Origin: an uncultured Granulosicoccaceae bacterium
GTDB taxonomy: Bacteria; Pseudomonadota; Gammaproteobacteria; Granulosicoccales; Granulosicoccaceae
DNA: 37,874 bases
Assembly (NCBI GenBank): GCA_938041955.1
Contig: CALISD010000128.1
Coordinates: 1-37,874, forward strand
Direction of reading: 5' to 3'
In this document: positions 32,502-37,874 of the stretch, in pieces
Layout of the letters: each line of letters begins with the position of its first letter
Position numbering within the stretch: the stretch's first letter is position 1
Position numbers and translations under genes: made by a program
The notes under the pieces: model-generated
Databases searched by the model: none
What the model saw: only the letters and a program-made list of their open reading frames with translations
Told to the model about the DNA's origin: nothing

Positions 32502-34447
32502 TGAACTACAAAACACGAGTTCAGTCGTTGTCACAAACTGGAAAAGAATACCTCATTGACCAGCTTGATTTAAGTGGAGGCGTTGATCATCTAGTCGCGT
32601 TCTACACAAGTGATGTCGCAGACAATGTCAATATTGAGAATGAGCTGCAGCAGCGAGTGGAAGCCACGTTGCCGAAACATATGCACCCCAGTAAGTTTAT
32701 TCAACTTCAGCAAGTGCCGCGGCTTTCCAATGGCAAAGTCGATCATGGCAGTCTGCCAGAACTAGATGTAAGCCGAATAGACAGCGCGAAGCCTGATTTA
32801 CCTGACATTGACCAAAATCAACCGCAAAATAACGGGCAGGTAACGACTCTAATTAAAATACTGGAATCTCTGCTGGATTTTGAAGGGATTCTACCGACCG
32901 ATAATTTTTTCGAGTTAGGCGGCGACTCAATAACCGCTATCAGGCTTGTTTCGAGGGCACGTGAGGCAGGTCTTAATATCAGTGTCGCGTCTGTGGCCAT
33001 AGAGCCGGATTTACAGTCTCTTGTTTCCACGCTTCAGGTTGATGCTGAAGTGGTTGTCGAATCCCCATCGCCATTTGGCCCATCACCGTTAACACCAATT
33101 CAGAAGTGGTTTTTTAGTATTGAGCATCCACGGGTGGCGCACTGGAATCTAGGCGGTCGCGTAACTATGGCTGCATCGGCTGATAGCGCCAGATTACAAA
33201 AAGCCGTGCAGTGCTGCATCGCCGGTCACCCTGAGTTAGGGGTTCAGTTTCATCGAGTTGAAGGTCAATGGTCATGCCATTATCCGGAAAGTCGGGTTCC
33301 TTCCGATCTTTGCATGTTGTTACGCCCGCAAGGGGCCGATGAGTTGTCTTCTTTTCTGGCTGAGTGTAGTGAAACATTCTCGCTTCAAAGTGGCTGGATG
33401 ATCAGATTCGCAATAGTCGAGGATCAGGCGGGTAGTGCCATTGAGATGGTCTGGGCTGCACATCATCTCATTGTTGATCAATTATCTATCCAAACATTGA
33501 TGGAAGAAATTGAGAAAATTTACACAGCCGATGATTACACCATTGGTGCATATACCGCGTTGTCTATGCGTGCCTGGGCTCTAGCCTGTGAAGCGCAATC
33601 AAATAAGCTTGTTGAAAATTCGAATCAGTTGCTGCAACACTCGAATAGTGTTGGGGAGCGGTCACCAATCTACACCAAAGAGAAGGCAACTGAAAATGAT
33701 GTGGTGAGCATTGAGCAGACGCTTGGCTTAGCTGAATCGACGGCATTGCTGCAAATGGCAGCTGATACACACGGCTGTGATATTCCTTCGTTATTAGTCG
33801 CCGCTTTGGCAGTTAGCTGGCGGAAGGTGTTTCTGGTTGACACACTTCCTGTAGATATTGAAGGTCACGGCAGAGATCTTCTGGGTGAAGGTTTTGATAC
33901 TGCTGGTTCAGTTGGTTGGCATAGTGCTTTTTATCCGGTTGATCTCGTCATGAAAGATTCAATGAATGCGCTGTCTATGGATTTCTGCCGTCGAGTGAGT
34001 CAGATAATTTTGCAGCAAAAAAAGGAGAGGGGGAAATTTCTGTTGTATGGAAATCTGTCTCAAGGTGTGCCGTCGCGCTTCGGAAATAATGGCCGTGTAT
34101 TGGTGAACTTCCTTGGCGGAGTAAGTGCAGAAAAGAATTCGTTTTTTATGCCTTTAGCGATGTCAACTAAAGGGCTGCGTTCTGGTGACAACCTGAGAGC
34201 GCACAATGTTGAGGTTAATGCGTTCATCAATGCCGGGCGATTGAATATTTTGTGGTCGTTGTCATCGACGTGCATGAGTATTGAGAAAAGGCAGCAATTC
34301 ATATCTGGTTTTGTTTCACACCTAAAAGAAGTATCCGATATCTGGTCAAAGCAAGTTGAGGCTCCAATCACTACTGCCGTGACGGACTTTCCAGATGTTG
34401 ATATGAGTCAATCTGACCTTGATGAATTTTTGGATTCGCTGGAGTGA
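32501..34447 (+). CDS. NRPS A-domain C-terminal tail, PCP and epimerisation domain (split module, part 2)
   Basis: A 648-residue protein. The first 90 or so residues are the missing end of an A domain: DHLVAFYTSD, then TLPKHMHPSKFIQL (A9) and RLSNGKVDHGSLPE (A10, catalytic Lys79). A PCP follows with FFELGGDSITAIRL (Ser143). The remainder is a condensation-like domain of the epimerase type: SPLTPIQKWFFSIEHP, HHLIVDQ (H321-Q327) and VGWHSAFYPVDL, a typical epimerase segment. The protein has no ATP-binding half of its own and must assemble with the 28927 protein. The E domain predicts a D-configured residue from this module. Confidence 0.9.
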   Translation: MNYKTRVQSLSQTGKEYLIDQLDLSGGVDHLVAFYTSDVADNVNIENELQQRVEATLPKHMHPSKFIQLQQVPRLSNGKVDHGSLPELDVSRIDSAKPDLPDIDQNQPQNNGQVTTLIKILESLLDFEGILPTDNFFELGGDSITAIRLVSRAREAGLNISVASVAIEPDLQSLVSTLQVDAEVVVESPSPFGPSPLTPIQKWFFSIEHPRVAHWNLGGRVTMAASADSARLQKAVQCCIAGHPELGVQFHRVEGQWSCHYPESRVPSDLCMLLRPQGADELSSFLAECSETFSLQSGWMIRFAIVEDQAGSAIEMVWAAHHLIVDQLSIQTLMEEIEKIYTADDYTIGAYTALSMRAWALACEAQSNKLVENSNQLLQHSNSVGERSPIYTKEKATENDVVSIEQTLGLAESTALLQMAADTHGCDIPSLLVAALAVSWRKVFLVDTLPVDIEGHGRDLLGEGFDTAGSVGWHSAFYPVDLVMKDSMNALSMDFCRRVSQIILQQKKERGKFLLYGNLSQGVPSRFGNNGRVLVNFLGGVSAEKNSFFMPLAMSTKGLRSGDNLRAHNVEVNAFINAGRLNILWSLSSTCMSIEKRQQFISGFVSHLKEVSDIWSKQVEAPITTAVTDFPDVDMSQSDLDEFLDSLE

Positions 34448-34532
34448 AGGCAATGCTGCGGCAATATGTATTAACTCCGTTAACTATCCATCTGTCTAGC
34501 CTGTTGTGTGGTGCTGCCGAAGGGGGTTGTTA

Positions 34533-35678
34533 ATGGATTTTTCCAGAAGTTCTGAAGTGGAATTAAAATACAAGCAAACCAGGGACTTTGCATCTGCGGA
34601 GCTGAACGGCGATGTAATTGAAAGGGATAGTAATAGCGTTTTCCCGATTGAGCTGTGGAAGCGCTGCGCAGAACACGGAGTCCTTAGTTGGTTTATGCCC
34701 GAGGCCTATGGCGGAGGGGGGCATTCTGCGCTTACCACTAGTTACCTGTTAGAAGCGCTAGGGCACGGGTGTTGTGATAATGGATTAACTTTTGCGCTTG
34801 GTGCGCAGCTTTGGAGTGTTCAGAAATCAATTCTTCAATTTGGCACAACAGATCAAATTGAGCGCTACCTACCGGGTTTTATGAAAGGTACGATCAAAGG
34901 CGCTTTTGCCATTACCGAAAATGGTAGTGGATCTGATGCTTTCGCATTGACCACGACAGCACAGCGAGATGGTGACTCGTATGTTCTCAATGGCGAGAAG
35001 TGCATGATCACGCTGGCGCCTGTGGCCGACGTCGCGATTATCTTTGCTGTAACTAACCCCGACGCTGGCCAATGGGGGCTGTCATCGTTTTTAGTAGACA
35101 CACGAACTAAGGGTTTGAGACAGTCAGATAATATTCCGAAAATGGGGCTACGCACTGTTCCATTCGGAAATATCACACTCAATAATTGTCGTGTTCCGGT
35201 AACGTGCTTACTCGGTTCTGAGGGGTCGGCTTCCAGTATTTTTAACTATTCGCAAAGTTGGGAGCGCAGCCTTGTACTCGCACCGCAGCTTGGTGCGATG
35301 CAAAGGCTAATCGATCAATCCATAACGTTCTCTAAGCAGAGAATGCGATCCGGGCAGTCGATTGGAAAATTTCAATCAATATCGCATCGAATTGCCAATA
35401 TGCGAATTCGATTGGAGACATCGCGATTACTTTTGTACAAAACCGCGTGGCTTCTCGACACCGGAAAGCAGAGTGTTACCGAAGCGGCGATTGCAAAAAC
35501 ACATATAAGTGAAGCATTCGTCGCCACCTGTAGTGACGCCATCGCCATTCACGGAGGATCAGGCTATCTCACCGAAACGGAAGTTGAGCGTCAGTCAAGG
35601 GATGCGCTCGGCGCTACGATATACGGTGGCACCGTAGATATACAGCGCAACATCATCTCGGGAATGTTAGGGGTTTGA
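34533..35678 (+). CDS. Acyl-CoA dehydrogenase family, probable aminoacyl-PCP oxidase
   Basis: A 381-residue FAD enzyme of the acyl-CoA dehydrogenase fold: FMPEAYGGGG in the N-terminal helical domain, FAITENGSGSDAFAL in the middle beta domain, and IHGGSGYLTETEVERQSRDA near the C-terminus. Together with the following A domain and free PCP it resembles the PltE-PltF-PltL type cassette, in which a prolyl-PCP is oxidised to pyrrolyl-2-carboxyl-PCP; other aminoacyl-PCP desaturations are possible. I chose the ATG at 34533 because GAAGGGGG lies seven bases upstream, although the frame is open to 34506. Confidence 0.85.
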   Translation: MDFSRSSEVELKYKQTRDFASAELNGDVIERDSNSVFPIELWKRCAEHGVLSWFMPEAYGGGGHSALTTSYLLEALGHGCCDNGLTFALGAQLWSVQKSILQFGTTDQIERYLPGFMKGTIKGAFAITENGSGSDAFALTTTAQRDGDSYVLNGEKCMITLAPVADVAIIFAVTNPDAGQWGLSSFLVDTRTKGLRQSDNIPKMGLRTVPFGNITLNNCRVPVTCLLGSEGSASSIFNYSQSWERSLVLAPQLGAMQRLIDQSITFSKQRMRSGQSIGKFQSISHRIANMRIRLETSRLLLYKTAWLLDTGKQSVTEAAIAKTHISEAFVATCSDAIAIHGGSGYLTETEVERQSRDALGATIYGGTVDIQRNIISGMLGV

Positions 35679-35728
35679 GTGTGAAAATGCTCATGGATAT
35701 TTGTTTCACTCTATCGAGGGGCAGTTAA

Positions 35729-37330
35729 ATGAACGGATTTCTGATTCACTCGCCGCTGCAGCATTATGCTGAGGTAACACCCGATCACCCTGCAATGAGT
35801 CTGCAAGGTGTCGAGATGTCCTATCGGGATCTCGATATCCAAAGCAATCGGTTGGCGCATGCACTGGTGGTGGCGGGTGTGAAGCCGCAGGACAGAGTTG
35901 GTTTATTTCTGCATAAGTGCTTTGAGTTAGGTGTGGCTATCTATGCCATATTAAAAGCCGGTGCTGCATTTGTGCCGCTGGATCCGTTCATGCCGGCTGA
36001 GCGTCTGGCCTTTATATTGGACGACTGTGGCATTGATGTTTTGATTACCTCGGATTCGTTATGTACAACGGTCGAACAGATAGGTCATAGAGATGGCTTA
36101 ACCATCGCCGGGGTGAGTAAATCGCTGCCGTTCAAAACTATCACAAACAAAATGGTCGCTGAACAACCCGTGACAGCGCCCGAGGTGATTATCACTGACC
36201 AATATCTCGGGTATATTATGTATACCTCAGGGTCGACTGGCGCGCCCAAAGGTATGATGCATACCCACAGTGGCAGCATTTGCTATGCGAACTGGGGGAA
36301 AGACCATGTGCAGTTAACATCTGTGGACCGGGTTGCCAGTCATGCACCTCTACATTTTGATCTTAGTATCTTCGATTTTTTTTCTACGCTCAGGGCAGGG
36401 GCTACTGTTGTCCTGGTGCCTGAGGCGGTAACGAAGTTTCCAGCGAGTTGGACCAAGCTAATACAAAGTGAGCGTATTACAGCGGTTTTTACAGTGCCAT
36501 ACACACTGATTACCATGGTCGCTCATGGTGCAATGGAGACGCGCGATCTCTCGTCATTGCGGTGGGTGTTATTTGGCGGGGAGCCGTATCCACCCAGACA
36601 ACTACGTCAGATCATGTCTGCGTTGCCTGATACCCGATTTACCAATGTATACGGGCCGGCGGAAGCGCCGTCGTGCACTTGTTACGATATTCCCAGGCCA
36701 TTGCCGGATGGGGACGAGCCGTTGCCAATTGGTCTGGTATCTTTAAATTCTGAAGGGCTCATTGTTGATAGTGACGGAAACATCTGTGACCGTGGCGATT
36801 CAGGAGAGCTATGCATCAGGAGCTCTACACTGACTCGTGGTTACTGGAATAGACCGGAACTTAACAAATCAGCCTTTCTTTTGAGGGACGGGCTAGGGCC
36901 TTTTCCAACGGTGTATTACCGTACTGGCGACCGCGTGATGCAGGGTGACGACGGAAATCTGCAGTTTATCGGTCGCATGGATAGAATGGTTAAAACAAGA
37001 GGTCACCGTGTAGAGCTTGACGAGATTGAGGCTGTGCTTGGCAGTCATGATGATGCAATAGAGGTGGCGGCATTTGTTGTGCCGGATGATCATAGCAGTC
37101 AGTCGATAATCGTCGCAGTGACGCTCCGCTCCGGTGCCTCGACCTCCCGGCAAAGTCTGATTGGCCATATGCGTAAAAAGCTACCGCCTTATGCGGTGCC
37201 GCGGGATTTAATAATTATGGATGCGATGCCACATACCAGTAGTGGAAAAGTAGACAGGCTGCACTTGACGGAAACTTATACTCAATCTGATAGCCAGTTT
37301 GCTACGAATAAACCAGAGTTAAAAAAATGA
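35729..37330 (+). CDS. Stand-alone amino acid adenylation enzyme
   Basis: A 533-residue complete adenylation domain without fused carrier. Motifs: MYTSGSTGAPKG (T166), HFDLSIFDFFSTL (A4), VYGPAEAPS (A5), YYRTGDR (A7), MVKTRGHRVELDEIE (A8) and SSGKVDR (A10, Lys507). The hand-read code D-L-F-T-L-G-V-S-C-K agrees at about half of its positions with the code I know for pyrrole-pathway proline enzymes (PltF), so proline is a guess and not a firm call. GAGGGG seven bases before the ATG is a good ribosome binding site. The stop overlaps the PCP start (ATGA), which strongly links the two. It may also charge the A-less C-PCP-TE protein. Confidence 0.88.
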   Translation: MNGFLIHSPLQHYAEVTPDHPAMSLQGVEMSYRDLDIQSNRLAHALVVAGVKPQDRVGLFLHKCFELGVAIYAILKAGAAFVPLDPFMPAERLAFILDDCGIDVLITSDSLCTTVEQIGHRDGLTIAGVSKSLPFKTITNKMVAEQPVTAPEVIITDQYLGYIMYTSGSTGAPKGMMHTHSGSICYANWGKDHVQLTSVDRVASHAPLHFDLSIFDFFSTLRAGATVVLVPEAVTKFPASWTKLIQSERITAVFTVPYTLITMVAHGAMETRDLSSLRWVLFGGEPYPPRQLRQIMSALPDTRFTNVYGPAEAPSCTCYDIPRPLPDGDEPLPIGLVSLNSEGLIVDSDGNICDRGDSGELCIRSSTLTRGYWNRPELNKSAFLLRDGLGPFPTVYYRTGDRVMQGDDGNLQFIGRMDRMVKTRGHRVELDEIEAVLGSHDDAIEVAAFVVPDDHSSQSIIVAVTLRSGASTSRQSLIGHMRKKLPPYAVPRDLIIMDAMPHTSSGKVDRLHLTETYTQSDSQFATNKPELKK

Positions 37331-37584
37331 TAACCATCGACTCAATAAAAAAGTATGTAACTACTACCTTGCTGGAGGGCCACACAGATCCGCTCGAAGA
37401 GGATCAGGACTTACTGATCTCAGGTGTGCTTGATTCGATCAATGTGATGAAGCTTGCCGGATACCTGGAGCAAGAATGCGGTATTACTATCCCGCCTGAG
37501 GATATTGTGCTGGAAAATTTCTCTACGTTGGAGCAGATGCATCGGTATGTTGTCGAACGTACCGGTATGAAGCCCGGGGTGTAG
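37327..37584 (+). CDS. Free-standing peptidyl/acyl carrier protein
   Basis: An 85-residue carrier with the phosphopantetheine-attachment motif GVLDSINVMKL (Ser37), followed by an acidic helix and FSTLEQMHRYV. It is translationally coupled to the upstream stand-alone A domain by a four-base overlap and is probably its main partner, holding the amino acid while the acyl-CoA dehydrogenase acts. It is the last gene recognised in the window. The required phosphopantetheinyl transferase is not visible. Confidence 0.9.
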   Translation: MITIDSIKKYVTTTLLEGHTDPLEEDQDLLISGVLDSINVMKLAGYLEQECGITIPPEDIVLENFSTLEQMHRYVVERTGMKPGV

Positions 37585-37874
37585 AGTCTTAGTGGTGTGC
37601 AAGTTGGTGGTGTGCAAGTAAGAAGCTTATGGAACAGCATGCCACTGAATTAAATAAAACACCTGAAACCCGACTGTTTTAAGTGCCACTCTGGTTTCCC
37701 TACCTGATTGATTGTCTTCGTCAATAGCCATCGGCTTGACGAGCTCGCGTTGTTTGAACAGTCCACTATTCTTGTCGGCGTACGCTTCGGAAGTAGCGTT
37801 GAAATTGTTACATAGCTTGCCTTGCAAGTAACAACATTTGTTAAATGTAGGTACGAATACGGCGTTGGTTAGAC
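37585..37874. other. Gene-free right edge with a short direct repeat and a hairpin
   Basis: I recognise no gene in these 290 bases. TGGTGTGCAAGT occurs twice, at 37593-37604 and 37608-37619. At 37805-37834 an imperfect hairpin forms from TTGTTA with TAACAA and an inner CTTGC with GCAAG, without a T-tract. A 66-codon open frame on the minus strand (37627-37827) has no recognisable motif and no good start signal. The cluster may continue beyond the edge. Confidence 0.4.

Noticed and set aside
31700..32510. The split A domain as a sequencing-error artefact
   Set aside because: It would need two independent frameshifts, each landing on a stop/start overlap at a domain boundary, and the methyltransferase has its own complete N-terminus.
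37593..37619. Twelve-base direct repeat TGGTGTGCAAGT
   Set aside because: Two copies only, with no link to a binding site or element that I can identify; a local slippage duplication explains it.
37627..37827. Minus-strand 66-codon frame at the right edge
   Set aside because: No recognisable motif and no good ribosome binding site. It may be a fragment, but I cannot support it.
37805..37874. Possible integron attC-like or attachment site (hairpin followed by GTTAGAC)
   Set aside because: The second core site and the typical spacing are missing, and there is no integrase or gene cassette in the window.

Overview
The window looks like a gammaproteobacterial chromosome. The order hemA-prfA-prmC, followed by TPR lipoprotein-lolB-ispE-tRNA(Gln)-prs-rplY-pth-ychF, is a conserved arrangement best known from Pseudomonas and relatives, and a gcvT-gcvH-gcvP operon lies beside it. 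Many genes start at GTG or TTG. I cannot name the genus from the sequence alone.

Region 1 (1-16938) is core housekeeping: glycine cleavage (gcvT 3' part, gcvH, gcvP); a gap of about 470 bases with two tandem MITE-like repeats, the first of which supplies the end of gcvP; a leftward cluster hemA-prfA-prmC-ppx/gppA (tetrapyrrole synthesis, translation termination, exopolyphosphatase); and a rightward run from the TPR lipoprotein to ychF. It ends with tRNA(Met) and a strong rho-independent terminator.

Region 2 (about 16940-20657) is AT-richer and looks accessory: a class I methyltransferase on the minus strand, a family 61 glycosyltransferase and an FkbM-type methyltransferase. This resembles a fragment of a glycan or capsule locus.

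Region 3 (20779-37584) is a nonribosomal peptide synthetase (NRPS) gene cluster firing in both directions from a control region at 25084-25280. On the minus strand is a C-A-PCP protein whose adenylation domain has an Asn-like specificity code and is interrupted between motifs A8 and A10 by about 330 residues of zinc-ribbon plus PP-loop ATP pyrophosphatase. On the plus strand, largely with overlapping start and stop codons, are: C-PCP-TE with no A domain and a Cys-nucleophile thioesterase; a HupE/UreJ-type membrane protein; C plus the N-terminal part of an A domain; a free-standing guanidinoacetate-methyltransferase-like enzyme; the remaining A-domain tail plus PCP and epimerase; and an acyl-CoA dehydrogenase / stand-alone A domain / stand-alone PCP trio resembling the prolyl-to-pyrrolyl starter cassette.

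The most unusual point is that both multidomain modules have an extra enzyme at the same A8-A9/A10 position. In one it is fused as a PP-loop domain; in the other the A domain is cut into two polypeptides with the methyltransferase gene between them. A plausible but unproven line is: oxidised aminoacyl starter on the free PCP, then the split, possibly methylating and epimerising module, then the Asn-like module with PP-loop chemistry (amidation or sulfur transfer), then C-PCP-TE for release. No phosphopantetheinyl transferase, regulator or dedicated exporter is visible, so the cluster probably continues past the right edge or relies on genes elsewhere.
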